64,000 bases of DNA from Geminocystis sp050753365 (GCF_050753365.1 NZ_JBLZFY010000007.1:1-64000), one strand, 5' to 3'; counted from the stretch's first letter, positions 43,293-52,543 are shown. Translations and numbers: made by a program. The notes: a model not told the origin generated them from the letters alone.

Positions 43293-43907
43293 TTAATCTT
43301 CATAGATTCGACACTCATCTGCGTCTGGATTGGCGTCACAATAAACCTGAAAAGAGCTTTTTTCCTGTTTTCTTTCTCGCTGATGTGAAGATTCTGCTTG
43401 TAACTCTTCAACAATATCCCATGCCGCAGCGCATTCGGGAGAGGTAGAGCCTTTCTCGCTACAAATAGCCCGTGCCTCTTCCCTAGCGACTTCTAAGCGT
43501 TCTTCAAGAAATAGCTCTTTCGGTTTTTCAACAAAATCTCCTTTGTGCATAATATCAGTAACAGAGACGATACCTAATAATTCTTCTCCCACCACAGGAG
43601 CACGGCGAATACGAGTAGTTGCAAAAAGACGAGCCACATATTCAACACCTAAATCTGGGGAGACAACAATACAAGGTTTCGTCATAATTTCGTAAACTCG
43701 CATTTTTTTTGGATCATGTCCATAAGCGGCAACCTTATAAACAATGTCGGTTTCACTAATAATACCATAAGGATCATCAGTATTACGACGTTCGACTATC
43801 AGGGATCTTAACCCTTTCTCTTTCATCAACTTAATCGCTTCAGCTACCGTAGCCGAACCACGAATGGTAATCACATTTGAGGTCATTATTTCTTTGGCTT
43901 TCATCAT
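43293..43907 (-). CDS. CBS-CP12 fusion protein
   Basis: The 204-residue protein has two CBS domains (about 5-60 and 70-125) and a C-terminal CP12 domain. CP12 features: AICSEKGSTSPECAAAWDIVEELQAE with C149/C159 and the AWD-VEEL core, then YCDANPDADECRIYED with C190/C199, giving two potential disulfides. CP12 binds GAPDH and phosphoribulokinase to switch the Calvin cycle off; CBS pairs bind adenosine nucleotides. So the fusion may couple energy charge to carbon fixation. Ribosome binding site AGGAG 8 bp before ATG. Confidence 0.92.
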   Translation of the reverse strand: MMKAKEIMTSNVITIRGSATVAEAIKLMKEKGLRSLIVERRNTDDPYGIISETDIVYKVAAYGHDPKKMRVYEIMTKPCIVVSPDLGVEYVARLFATTRIRRAPVVGEELLGIVSVTDIMHKGDFVEKPKELFLEERLEVAREEARAICSEKGSTSPECAAAWDIVEELQAESSHQRERKQEKSSFQVYCDANPDADECRIYED

Positions 43908-43943
43908 AGTTTTTGCTCCTGATATTTATTAAATTAAAATTAT

Positions 43944-43975
43944 TTGGGGTTTGCTGAATAAATCTGAAGGCAACG
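43944..43975. repeat. End of a TAGGGTTTGCTGAA-family element
   Basis: TTTGGGGTTTGCTGAATAAATCTGAAGG, left-end type, in the region upstream of the CBS-CP12 gene. The matching right end is not present nearby. Confidence 0.6.
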
Positions 43976-44081
43976 AATAAAACTTGTTTCAATGCCCTAT
44001 CCCATTGCCTATTCCCTTTTACAACCTAAATATACAATTAATTTTGCCTATTTATTTACTGACTTTTTCGTCACCTCTTAT

Positions 44082-44342
44082 TTATTTGTTGATGATAGAT
44101 AAGATAATAGATTGTTTGATTTTAGGGGCGAAAGCATTGGTTCCTGGGGCATAAGCCTCTACAACATTGCCATTGAGAAGACACATCACCATCAAATAGT
44201 CACAGTGCTCACATTCTGTTTGCATGACTTGACTTCCAGAACAAGAACGATACATGGCTTCGTCACTGGTAAAATAATAACGTTGGCTTTCACTACCGCA
44301 GTTAGGACATCGGACTGTTTGTTTTTTTTTCATCAATCTCAT
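44082..44342 (-). CDS. Small zinc-ribbon protein
   Basis: An 86-residue protein with two CxxC-type pairs: RCPNCGSESQRYYF and TECEHCDYLMVMC, likely one zinc ribbon. Similar cyanobacterial proteins are sometimes misnamed after replication restart helicase, from resemblance to its zinc motif, but no helicase is present. Its role is unknown. It begins MRLMKKKQTVRCPN; a start at the internal M4 is possible. Separated from its neighbours by noncoding DNA, so probably monocistronic. Confidence 0.72.
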   Translation of the reverse strand: MRLMKKKQTVRCPNCGSESQRYYFTSDEAMYRSCSGSQVMQTECEHCDYLMVMCLLNGNVVEAYAPGTNAFAPKIKQSIILSIINK

Positions 44343-44455
44343 AAGACTTCCGGCAAAATTAAGTGAAAATTAGTTACTATTAAAATACATTTATTGTGTG
44401 ATACCAAAGGCACTCCGCTTCGGCTGGTAAAGCATCCTTGTCTAACAAAAGACAA

Positions 44456-44773
44456 CTAAAGATGTTTTTCCACTGCTTGAGTGAAAGTTTGATAGTCAGC
44501 TTTTCCGATTACCCGTTCAACCACTTCTCCGTCTTTAAAAAAGAGGACTGCGGGAATACTGCGAATTCCATATTTTTTGGCATTTTCCTTGTTGTTATCC
44601 ACATCCATTTTGCAGATTTGAGCTTTACCAGCGTATTCATCTGCTAATTTGTCAATTAAAGGACTAATAAGGCGACATGGACCACACCAAGAGGCAGTAT
44701 AATCAACTACCACTAAAGTCGATCGATTGACAATATCATTAAAATCACTGTCTTGAATATAAGAGGCTGTCAT
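44456..44773 (-). CDS. trxA: Thioredoxin
   Basis: The 105-residue protein is a classical thioredoxin with the active site WCGPC in VVVDYTASWCGPCRLISPLIDKLADEYAGKAQICKMDVDNNKENAKKYGIRSIPAVLFFKDGEVVERVIG, including the cis-Pro in SIPAV. It reduces disulfides using the ferredoxin- or NADPH-thioredoxin reductase and controls Calvin-cycle and other enzymes. It follows adk by 26 bp on the same strand and may be co-transcribed. A good ribosome binding site AGGAAG precedes its ATG. It could also feed the CcdA pathway; this is inference. Confidence 0.97.
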   Translation of the reverse strand: MTASYIQDSDFNDIVNRSTLVVVDYTASWCGPCRLISPLIDKLADEYAGKAQICKMDVDNNKENAKKYGIRSIPAVLFFKDGEVVERVIGKADYQTFTQAVEKHL

Positions 44774-44799
44774 TTTTGCTTCCTGAATAATAAATAAAT

Positions 44800-45363
44800 T
44801 TAAGCTAAAACCGAAAACTGTAAGGCAGAGTATAAGCTACTCGTAACCTCATTTATGCTTTGATTACCATTAACTGAGACTAAAAGTTTCTGTTTTTGGT
44901 AAAATTCAATTACGGGAATAATTTGCCGTTGGAAAAACTGAAGGTGATGAAGGATTACTCTTTCATTATCATCTTGACGACCTCTATTTAATAATCTTTG
45001 GATTACAACACTGGTATCTGTATTAAAATAGATTACTTGGGGATGAGGTTGATTTAAACTTGAAAGAATTTGGTCAAGACTTTGAGCTTGGGTGACAGTA
45101 CGGGGACATCCCTCTAAAATCCAGCCCAGTTTAGTATCGGATTCCTGTAAACGCTTTCGCATTATTTCCATGATTAAATAATCTGGAACTAATTGTCCTG
45201 TTTCCACATAAGGTTGCACTTCTTTACCCAAATGGGTTTGAGCAACAATCGCTTTCCTTAAAAGCTCCCCCGTAGAAATATGCACAATTGGTCCTTGTTG
45301 AGCAAGAATTTTCCCTTGGGTACTTTTACCAGCTCCCGGAGGTCCGAGAAAAATTAAGGGCAT
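44800..45363 (-). CDS. adk: Adenylate kinase
   Basis: The 187-residue enzyme is an adenylate kinase of the short type without an extended zinc-lid. Motifs: GPPGAGKSTQGKILA (P-loop, 7-21), HISTGELLRKAI (AMP site), GWILEGCPRTVTQAQSL (family signature), and a lid NRGRQDDNERVILHHLQFF. It interconverts ATP + AMP with ADP. The lid DDNERVILHHL is close to, but differs from, the DD-xxxxRLxxY pattern of typical Adk. It precedes trxA in a probable two-gene operon. Confidence 0.9.
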   Translation of the reverse strand: MPLIFLGPPGAGKSTQGKILAQQGPIVHISTGELLRKAIVAQTHLGKEVQPYVETGQLVPDYLIMEIMRKRLQESDTKLGWILEGCPRTVTQAQSLDQILSSLNQPHPQVIYFNTDTSVVIQRLLNRGRQDDNERVILHHLQFFQRQIIPVIEFYQKQKLLVSVNGNQSINEVTSSLYSALQFSVLA

Positions 45364-45420
45364 TGTTAATTTTAATCTCCTGTTAAACTATTAGAGTAAA
45401 TTAAATTAATTTTTATCGTT

Positions 45421-45762
45421 ATGAGTGCTGAGAAAGTATCCTTGATTTGGGAAAGACTAGAACAAGGAAGAAGGGCAAAAGCCTCGGAAGGAGGCTATGC
45501 CGGCTATGGTTCTCCATCCTTCGGTCAAATGTCTGTTAACGGTGAGTTGATCGAAAACCCATCGGAACAAGAAATCATTGAACTGATTCGACGACATCAC
45601 AAATCAGGAAAATCCTTACAGCAAATTGCTGATTGGCTCAATCTTCATGGCTATCGAACTAAACGGGGGTCTGAATGGCAACGGATTTCTGTCAAACGAG
45701 TTTTAGATAAACTTTATGGTAAAACTCCGAGAATATCCGGTGTTGGAACTCAAAGACCTTAG
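45421..45762 (+). CDS. Recombinase-like helix-turn-helix protein
   Basis: The 113-residue protein resembles the C-terminal DNA-binding portion of serine recombinases: ENPSEQEIIELIRRHHKSGKSLQQIADWLNLHGYRTKRGSEWQRISVKRVLDKLYG, like the recombinase (resolvase) HTH domain. The N-terminal half, GRRAKASEGGYAGYGSPSFGQMSVNGELI, also matches family linkers. There is no catalytic resolvase domain, so it does not recombine DNA alone. Stand-alone versions occur widely in cyanobacteria and are probably regulators or domesticated fragments. It is divergent from adk with a 57-bp gap. Confidence 0.72.
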   Translation: MSAEKVSLIWERLEQGRRAKASEGGYAGYGSPSFGQMSVNGELIENPSEQEIIELIRRHHKSGKSLQQIADWLNLHGYRTKRGSEWQRISVKRVLDKLYGKTPRISGVGTQRP

Positions 45763-46016
45763 TTAGATCCACAAAAGTTTTTCATCTGGGGAAATAAATC
45801 TCCGTTCGTCCAACTTTCAGCTAGAATCAAAGTAGTCATCAACATCTCTGGTTAGAACCTGAGTATTTACATTAACCTAAAAAAAGCTATAGTCCAATTT
45901 AATAAAGGGATTCAAGATTTTTTTTGTTACATCCGTCTATTATACACCTTTTTCTCTGTTTAATGTCAAGTTATATTTTTATATTTCTTTTTTTGTAATA
46001 TTTTTTTGTACAAAAG

Positions 46017-47243
46017 ATGAGTAAAATGGTATCTAAAGACTTAGCTATCGCAGCCCCTTTATTAGAAGATGCGATCGATCGTTTTCCTCTCAGGGTGACT
46101 GGGGATACCTTACTCTCAGAAACTCTCATTTTAATGAGTCAAATTCAAAATCTAAGATGTTCTCTTCCTAATTTTCCCAAGGTCAGCTCAGATATTATTT
46201 CTTCCTCTAACATTTCTAACTGCGTCTTAATTATGAAAGAGCAAGAAATAGAGGGGATTTTTACCGAGCGAGATTTAGTACGCCTAATTGCTTTCAACTC
46301 AAATTTAGAGGGAATAATGATGAAAGAGGTGATGACTAAACCCGTTGTGACACTTCAGGAGGAAAATTTTCAGGACATTTTTGCCGTTTTATTTTTATTT
46401 CGCCGTTATAAAATTCGCCACTTACCAATTATTGGCGATCGAGGTCAATTAGTCGGAGTGGTTTCTCCTGAAAGTCTGAGGGCTTGTTTACGACCAAGTA
46501 ACTTACTCAAATTACGGAGAGTATCGGAAGTAATAAATCCAGATGTTATACAGGGGCAGTTAACAGATAAAGTGATAGATTTAGCAAAACTCATGGCGGA
46601 AGCGAATGTGAGTTGTGTTGTGATTATGGAACAACAACCCCAAGAGTCTAGTTTGCCCGTTGGTATTATTACGGAAAGAGATCTGTTGCAGTTTAAAACC
46701 CTTGATCTTGATTTAAGCAAAATTACCGCCCAAGCAGTGATGAGTACTCCTTTATTTTTGCTTAGTCCAGAGGATTCCTTATGGACAGCTCATCAAGAGA
46801 TGGAACGCAGACGGGTAAGACGCTTAGTTGTTTCTTGGAATTGGGGACTAGGACTTGGATTAGTCACTCAGACTAGCTTACTACGGGTGTTCGATCCAAT
46901 GGAAATGTATGGAGTTATTGAAACTTTACAACATACTGTGGAAGAACTTAAAAATAATCGAATAGAAGATTCTCCTAAATTAATTAATGATTTAGAGCAA
47001 GATAAATTACAAGTAAGTTCATTAAATGAGAAAAATAACTCTAAAGCAAAAACCGCCGATACTTTTTCATCGGGGTATTTAGTTCAAGCACAGACAGAGT
47101 TAAATTCCAGATTTAATGGCTTGGAGAATAAACTGACTCTTCTTGGGAATGAATCAGGAATGAATACTATTGAAAGAAATAAATTAATTTCTTTAGCATT
47201 GGCAGATGTGAAAGAATTGAAGAAACTTCTGTATCATCGCTAG
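46017..47243 (+). CDS. CBS-domain protein with four CBS modules
   Basis: The 408-residue soluble protein has CBS motifs in tandem pairs: about 30-150 (SNCVLIMKEQEIEGIFTERDLVRLIA; YKIRHLPIIGDRGQLVGVVSPESL) and 165-285 (ANVSCVVIMEQ...VGIITERDLLQFKTLD; RRRVRRLVVSWNWGLGLGLVTQTSLLRVFDP). A coiled C-terminal tail of 100 residues ends the protein (KNNRIEDSPKLINDLEQDK... to LISLALADVKELKKLLYH). It may sense adenine nucleotides. Similar proteins in other cyanobacteria carry PAS and kinase modules after the CBS part, which are absent here. Confidence 0.85.
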   Translation: MSKMVSKDLAIAAPLLEDAIDRFPLRVTGDTLLSETLILMSQIQNLRCSLPNFPKVSSDIISSSNISNCVLIMKEQEIEGIFTERDLVRLIAFNSNLEGIMMKEVMTKPVVTLQEENFQDIFAVLFLFRRYKIRHLPIIGDRGQLVGVVSPESLRACLRPSNLLKLRRVSEVINPDVIQGQLTDKVIDLAKLMAEANVSCVVIMEQQPQESSLPVGIITERDLLQFKTLDLDLSKITAQAVMSTPLFLLSPEDSLWTAHQEMERRRVRRLVVSWNWGLGLGLVTQTSLLRVFDPMEMYGVIETLQHTVEELKNNRIEDSPKLINDLEQDKLQVSSLNEKNNSKAKTADTFSSGYLVQAQTELNSRFNGLENKLTLLGNESGMNTIERNKLISLALADVKELKKLLYHR

Positions 47244-47280
47244 TGATAATGAAAGGGCGTTGAAAAAAATTTATCTTAAC

Positions 47281-47534
47281 TAGGGTTTGCTGAATAACTC
47301 AGAAGACTAAGAAAATGAAGGCTTGGGGCATCCTTAAGTTAATAAAAAAGTGAGCAGTTTTCGCAATTTTTACTCAAAAAATAAGCATTTTTTACTAAAT
47401 TTTATTTAAAACAACTTTGTAATCATGACTTAATACAAAGCCTCAAAACCTTGATTTTTGTCATTTGTTCACTCTTCCCTTTTCCCTTTTCCCTTTTCCC
47501 TCTCTTCATCAAAATACTTTTTCAGCAAACCCTA
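47281..47534 (+). repeat. MITE-like element, TAGGGTTTGCTGAA family, complete
   Basis: A 254-bp element with terminal inverted repeats TAGGGTTTGCTGAATAA and TTTCAGCAAACCCTA. Shares AATACAAAGCCTCAAAACC and pyrimidine tract with 37686-37916. Its right end lies 5 bp from the stop codon of the redox protein gene. Confidence 0.88.
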
Positions 47535-47538
47535 CTTA

Positions 47539-50500
47539 TTACTCATTCACCTTGCTAGTAAGATTTCTAACTCGATCGGACAAAATGGTAATTAGATTTC
47601 TCAATAGTTGCTGACTGTCTCGAAGGACATTTTCAAAGTCTTGGGCTTGAATAACTAATAATTTGGCATCAGGAGAAGCACTGATTACCCAAGCTGAACG
47701 TTTTTGCTTTGTGATAACCCCCATTTCTCCAATGGTTTCCCCAGCTTTGATTTCTGAGACTTTGATTAGTTTCTCTGTGTCTTCGGTATCCGTAATCATC
47801 ACATCTGCACTTCCTTCTAAGAGGAGGAAAATGGCATCAGAAAGGGTGTCTTGTTGACAGATGATTTCCCCTTGAGGATAGTTATGAATATGGCTACTAT
47901 GGGCTAATTCCACAAGGTTGTTAATCTCGATCGAGCTAAAGAAGGAGTTATCCCACAAAAGTAACAGTTTATCAAGGGTAGTAACGTCTGTTGTTTGAGA
48001 GACAGAAGAGAGATTTTGCCAGTTAATTTCCAAATATAAGTCATTGAATAAGCCAAAGAAGACTTTTTCTCCCTGATTCAGTGGATAACGGGTATCTTTG
48101 ATGGTTTTACCATTGATAGTTAAGCCCACTGCCGTACCCAATTCGATAATATTAACCTCATCTTCCCCTAAATAAAGTAAGGCGTGTTGAGGAGAAATAC
48201 CCATGCCGTCGATGACTAAATCATTAATCGAACTGCTACCGATACGAATTAAGGGTTGAGTAAAGGTAAATTCTTCGACTTTTCCACCTGAATGGAGTTT
48301 TACTTTAATGTAATTATCTATTGCTTCTGGGTTGCTTTGATTGTTTGCAGGAGTCAGAATCTGAGTAACTACTTCTGTGAGTAACCAATCTTCTGTGACT
48401 AGGTTATCTTTGAGGGAAAGTGCGATCGCCTCTGCTTCTTTTGGTACAATGTGCTTAATTGCCATTAAACTGGCTGCCCGTATTAAGGGATCAAAATCTG
48501 TGATTAAATCTCGAAGGGAGTCAAGAAGGAAGTTTTTGGTATCTTCGTCATTGGTATCGAGAAATAATCCAGTGGGTAATTCCGACATTGGTGAAGGATC
48601 ATCGGCGGGATTATGGGATAATGAAGCCCAGACACTAGAACTATACCGACTTTGCCAGTCAATTTCCTTACTAGAATCCTCAAACATTTTTAATATGGTA
48701 TCGGAGGCTAAGGAATTGGTATTTTTAGCGATTTTTAAGGCATTGGGATTATCACCTAAAATTTCGATAATGCTAAGAAGTTTCTTGACGATTAACTCTT
48801 GCTTATTCAAAATAGTCACTTGACGTACAAAGGCAATAATTTTTAATTGAGTGGCATTAAAATAGGCATCAAAAATTTCTTGTTGTGCAATCAAGTTACT
48901 TAACTGATTTAAGAGATTTTCCGCCGTGTGTAAAATGGCACTATCACCACTAAACATCTGCTCAAGAATCTGATTTTCTTCTTTATCAGTGATACCATAT
49001 TCTAAACGCAGGGATTGAATTTGTTGATTTTTCTGGTTTAAAATTTCCTGCAAGGGTAAACCCTTTTCAATACAATCTAAGAGTTGAATTTCTAAGGCTT
49101 CTCGATAGCTTTCTAGGCGAATCAAATTTTCTCGACTTCTCAGCACTGTAGGATCTAAGAGTTGAGGGTTTTCGATACCTAATTCTGTTAAAATGTTGTA
49201 GTGTTCTTCGTCTTTGATACCTAAGCCGAAACGCACTTGTCTCAACATCTCTAAACTATCAGAGGAACTCACTTTTCCTTCTTCTAAAGATTCTTTCAGT
49301 AAGCCTTTATAGACTTGTAAGCCTTGATCTTTACTGAAATTTGGTAGTACTTTCGCTAATACATAAACCTCATCGGTGTTTAAGTCTTCGAGGGTGCGAT
49401 CGCCCAAAAATTTCGAGAAATCGATGGTAAGTTTACTTAATTGACGGCGTAAACCAGTAGCTAGGGATTCTTTAGAATATTCTTCAGGAGTACGTTTGAT
49501 GGTGACATAAACCCATAAAGCACTAACAAACACCACAATCCCATTAAAGATTAATTGTAAGGACATGGGCAGTAAACGCAACTGAGGACGACCACCAAAC
49601 ATGAAGAAAACGTTAAAACCGACGAAGGTGGCGAGGGTGAAAATAACGTGTAAAACCTGTTGACGGCTTTGGGGTTGTTTAATGCGAATGCGATAGGCTT
49701 TATAAACTTTTTCGATTTGGTTAATGATCACATAACTAGCAATGCCGAAAATAGCCAGTGTCAAAGGCACAGCAATTAATTTGGGAATGGGGATAACTTG
49801 ACCGAAAATATAAAAACCAGGATCGAAAATCTTTTGTACTTGATCGGGTTCACGAGTCCAAGCTCCTGAATAGTAATATTTCCAGTTTCCTGCGTACAGT
49901 AGATAGTAATAGTAAAAGCCTACCATTAAGCCAATATAGGAATATTGAATCATTTTTCTGCCCGGTCGATCGATTTCCTCCCAGTAAGTTTTCTCGATGT
50001 CAATATCTAAACAAGGGCTATTACAACTAACACAGGCGCTTTTTTCTTTACCGTCTTTATCCACCGTGCGACACATGGATTGAGTAATAGTCTGTTTTCT
50101 ATCAATATGGGCTTTACTTCCCACCAATGCCCTCGGTCCATTGTAAAACATCTGTACAGGTGCCATGGGACAAAAATAGTGACACCAACTTTTGCCAGAG
50201 TATAAATAACCCACTAAAATAGCTGAGGCAATGGTAAACAGCAGAAATGAACCTAAAAAAAGGCGATCGGAGTTGACGAATAAAATCCGCATACATAAAC
50301 CTGCGTAAAATAAGGCTAATTGAAAATAAAGGGAATTTTTTTGTAACCAAGAATTTTCTTTTACCTTTGCCAACTGATAACTAATCGCGCCCGTGCGAGG
50401 ATTGACGGTTTTTTGTTTTCTTTGAATCCCCAAAGCGCGGGGAATCTGAGAGAGGAAAGAAAGAGGACAAACTCTTCTCCAAGTTTCATGCCCTAATACC

Positions 50501-50760
50501 AATAAAACAATAATCGCTACAGGTACGATCGTTGCCCAAAATAATCGCGCGCCCATAGGTTGAGGGAGATTCGGTAAACATTCCCCTTGTACTTCCACAC
50601 AATCCCTAGGATTAATACTCCAAGGACTCCAGGGGTGTCCTGGTTCTGTTAAACTAGCGGAAAAAGGATCCCAAAAAAAGGATAAAATCAGCACAAACCA
50701 ACCGATGGTAAGAAGCCATCTTACGGTGTGCATTGTTTTTTCTGATGTCTGATTAAACAT
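47539..50760 (-). CDS. Membrane Fe-S (NosR/NapH-like) protein with HEAT-like, FHA and cNMP domains
   Basis: The 1073-residue protein begins with about five membrane helices. Cysteine motifs in the first 260 residues are RRVCPLSF, SWCHYFCPMAP and SACVSCNSPCLDI, resembling NapH/NosR electron-transfer proteins. A helical region (about 430-800) with HEAT-like stretches follows, then an FHA domain (about 845-925: PLIRIGSSSINDLVIDG...SPQHALL) and a cNMP-binding domain (about 955-1070: GEIICQQDTLSDAIFLLLEGSADVMI). It is next to an FHA-reductase-2Fe-2S gene. I infer a membrane redox module gated by phosphopeptide and cyclic nucleotide. A frame this complex is unusual. Confidence 0.86.
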   Translation of the reverse strand: MFNQTSEKTMHTVRWLLTIGWFVLILSFFWDPFSASLTEPGHPWSPWSINPRDCVEVQGECLPNLPQPMGARLFWATIVPVAIIVLLVLGHETWRRVCPLSFLSQIPRALGIQRKQKTVNPRTGAISYQLAKVKENSWLQKNSLYFQLALFYAGLCMRILFVNSDRLFLGSFLLFTIASAILVGYLYSGKSWCHYFCPMAPVQMFYNGPRALVGSKAHIDRKQTITQSMCRTVDKDGKEKSACVSCNSPCLDIDIEKTYWEEIDRPGRKMIQYSYIGLMVGFYYYYLLYAGNWKYYYSGAWTREPDQVQKIFDPGFYIFGQVIPIPKLIAVPLTLAIFGIASYVIINQIEKVYKAYRIRIKQPQSRQQVLHVIFTLATFVGFNVFFMFGGRPQLRLLPMSLQLIFNGIVVFVSALWVYVTIKRTPEEYSKESLATGLRRQLSKLTIDFSKFLGDRTLEDLNTDEVYVLAKVLPNFSKDQGLQVYKGLLKESLEEGKVSSSDSLEMLRQVRFGLGIKDEEHYNILTELGIENPQLLDPTVLRSRENLIRLESYREALEIQLLDCIEKGLPLQEILNQKNQQIQSLRLEYGITDKEENQILEQMFSGDSAILHTAENLLNQLSNLIAQQEIFDAYFNATQLKIIAFVRQVTILNKQELIVKKLLSIIEILGDNPNALKIAKNTNSLASDTILKMFEDSSKEIDWQSRYSSSVWASLSHNPADDPSPMSELPTGLFLDTNDEDTKNFLLDSLRDLITDFDPLIRAASLMAIKHIVPKEAEAIALSLKDNLVTEDWLLTEVVTQILTPANNQSNPEAIDNYIKVKLHSGGKVEEFTFTQPLIRIGSSSINDLVIDGMGISPQHALLYLGEDEVNIIELGTAVGLTINGKTIKDTRYPLNQGEKVFFGLFNDLYLEINWQNLSSVSQTTDVTTLDKLLLLWDNSFFSSIEINNLVELAHSSHIHNYPQGEIICQQDTLSDAIFLLLEGSADVMITDTEDTEKLIKVSEIKAGETIGEMGVITKQKRSAWVISASPDAKLLVIQAQDFENVLRDSQQLLRNLITILSDRVRNLTSKVNE

Positions 50761-50835
50761 TTTTTTTCTCTATTAAAAATCTGAGTAAATCCCTTATTAG
50801 AGGTTAGGAGACGCTAATTTTTAGCTTTAATTAAA

Positions 50836-50862
50836 TAATTCTTAATTCTTAATTCTTAATTC
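50836..50862. repeat. Heptamer tandem repeat (TTAATTC) at a gene 3' end
   Basis: About three to four units ending a few bases before the stop codon of the FHA-reductase gene (minus strand). Confidence 0.85.
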
Positions 50863-50866
50863 TTCC

Positions 50867-52543
50867 TTATCCATGATCGGCTTCATCCACCACTACCCTA
50901 CCTTTGGGAATGGCAATGCAACTGAGAATGTAACCTTCTTCTTTGTCCATGTCGTTCAAAGCATCGGGATCACCATCATACTCAATGTCTCCCTCTAGCT
51001 TTTTAATCCGACAACTGCCACAGCTACCAGAACGACAACTATAGTCAATTTCGATCGCCTCTTGTTCAGCTAAATCGAGAATCGTTATACCATTGTCACC
51101 ATGAACCTCTTTGCCAGTACTTTGAAAAATCACAATGGATTTAAGGACCGAATCCAGGGAAGATGTCACAGGGGGAGGAGAAACCTCTTTTTTTGGAGGT
51201 GTCACAGATTGAACCGTACGGGAAGACTTAGAAGAAACGGGTTCAGACTTAATGTCTTTTTCCTTGTTACTAGGTTTCTTTGCACCGCCAAAACTTTCCT
51301 CATAGTAATTTTCCATGGGGAAACCATCATCAGCTAAAATCTGCTTAATCCCCTTCATGAAAGGATCAGGTCCACAAACATAAACCGTTCTTTCTCGATA
51401 ATCAGGGGCGATATTTGCCAACATTCCGATACTAATACGCCCTTGATAGCCACCCCAAGCCATACCCGGTTCATTTCTGGTGATGGTATAAGCTAGACGG
51501 AAATTTTTTTGCCTTGCTGACATCATGTCTAACTCCCCACGATAGATAATATCTTTAGGAGTTTTGGCACTATGAACAAAAACAATATCTAAATCCGCCA
51601 CCGTATCAAAAGCCCATCGAGACATAGACATCATGGGAGTTATACCACTTCCCGCAGAAATCAACAACAATTTTCGGGCGGGATTAGCAAAGTAAGTAAA
51701 TTTACCTACTGGATTACTTAGTAGAATCTCATCATTTACCCTTAAATTATCGTGTAACCAGTTGGACACTAACCCCTGTGGTGCATCTGGTTGATCCGCA
51801 GGAGGAGGAACTCGTTTGACAGTTATTTCTAAACAGTTAGGACGAGAAGGGGTAGAAGATATACTATAAGAACGTTTGACCTTTTTCTCATTAATATTGA
51901 GATTGAGAGTAACAAATTGTCCGGGGTTGTACATATCAAATAACACAGGAGTTTTCCCCACAAAGCGGAAGGTTTTGACATCCTTTGTTTCATCGATAAT
52001 TTGAGTACATTTAACCGTTAAGTCTCCCTTTTGCCAATGAGTCATTTGTTCGGGAGTAATAAACGCTAAAGGCATATATTCTCTGGGATCAGAGCTTTGG
52101 TTTTGAGCCTTAGAAACAGTTTTATTTTCTTGAGGCGAGATTGCCTGATTACTGCCGTTAACATTATTTATATTAGCAGTAGAGAAACCTTCCTCCTCCT
52201 TAGAAGGTTGTGGTTTAACTGTGTTCACCACTTCCACTGTAATGAGAAAATCCACTATTTTGAGTATATCTCTGGTTTTGAGAGGAATTTTTTGATTGAC
52301 ATTAAGCCTCTCATTATTGACAAAAGAACCCTCTCGACTGGCTAAATCCGTATAAAAGTAATTTCCCTGTTGATAAGAGATACTTCCGTGCAGACGACTA
52401 ACCTTAATACTGGGAAGGTTGATTTCACAACGAGAAGAACGTCCGAGAAACCACTCTTGACATTGACTACTATCCGTTAAATCTAAATCAATAGTTTGAG
52501 AATTAGTCGGAGTTTCTATGTCAATAATTTTCAGTTTTAACAT
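50867..52543 (-). CDS. FHA-flavin reductase-2Fe-2S fusion protein
   Basis: The 558-residue protein has an FHA domain (about 20-100: WFLGRSSRCEINLPSIKVSRLHGSI), a linker, a ferredoxin reductase-like FAD domain (about 170-290: RSYSISSTPS), an NAD(P) domain (about 290-415: LLISAGSGITPMM and YVCGPDPFM), a low-complexity linker near 420-465, and a plant-type 2Fe-2S domain near 470-558 with CRSGSCGSCR and a later C at LSCIA. The core resembles HCP/benzoate oxygenase reductases. The gene lies upstream of the NosR/NapH-like gene with 107 bp between them. It may feed electrons to it. Confidence 0.9.
   Translation of the reverse strand: MLKLKIIDIETPTNSQTIDLDLTDSSQCQEWFLGRSSRCEINLPSIKVSRLHGSISYQQGNYFYTDLASREGSFVNNERLNVNQKIPLKTRDILKIVDFLITVEVVNTVKPQPSKEEEGFSTANINNVNGSNQAISPQENKTVSKAQNQSSDPREYMPLAFITPEQMTHWQKGDLTVKCTQIIDETKDVKTFRFVGKTPVLFDMYNPGQFVTLNLNINEKKVKRSYSISSTPSRPNCLEITVKRVPPPADQPDAPQGLVSNWLHDNLRVNDEILLSNPVGKFTYFANPARKLLLISAGSGITPMMSMSRWAFDTVADLDIVFVHSAKTPKDIIYRGELDMMSARQKNFRLAYTITRNEPGMAWGGYQGRISIGMLANIAPDYRERTVYVCGPDPFMKGIKQILADDGFPMENYYEESFGGAKKPSNKEKDIKSEPVSSKSSRTVQSVTPPKKEVSPPPVTSSLDSVLKSIVIFQSTGKEVHGDNGITILDLAEQEAIEIDYSCRSGSCGSCRIKKLEGDIEYDGDPDALNDMDKEEGYILSCIAIPKGRVVVDEADHG

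Noticed and set aside
44400..44455. Possible tRNA-like sequence with CTCCGCTTCGGCTGG
   Set aside because: No cloverleaf arms or T-loop match; only a short stem.
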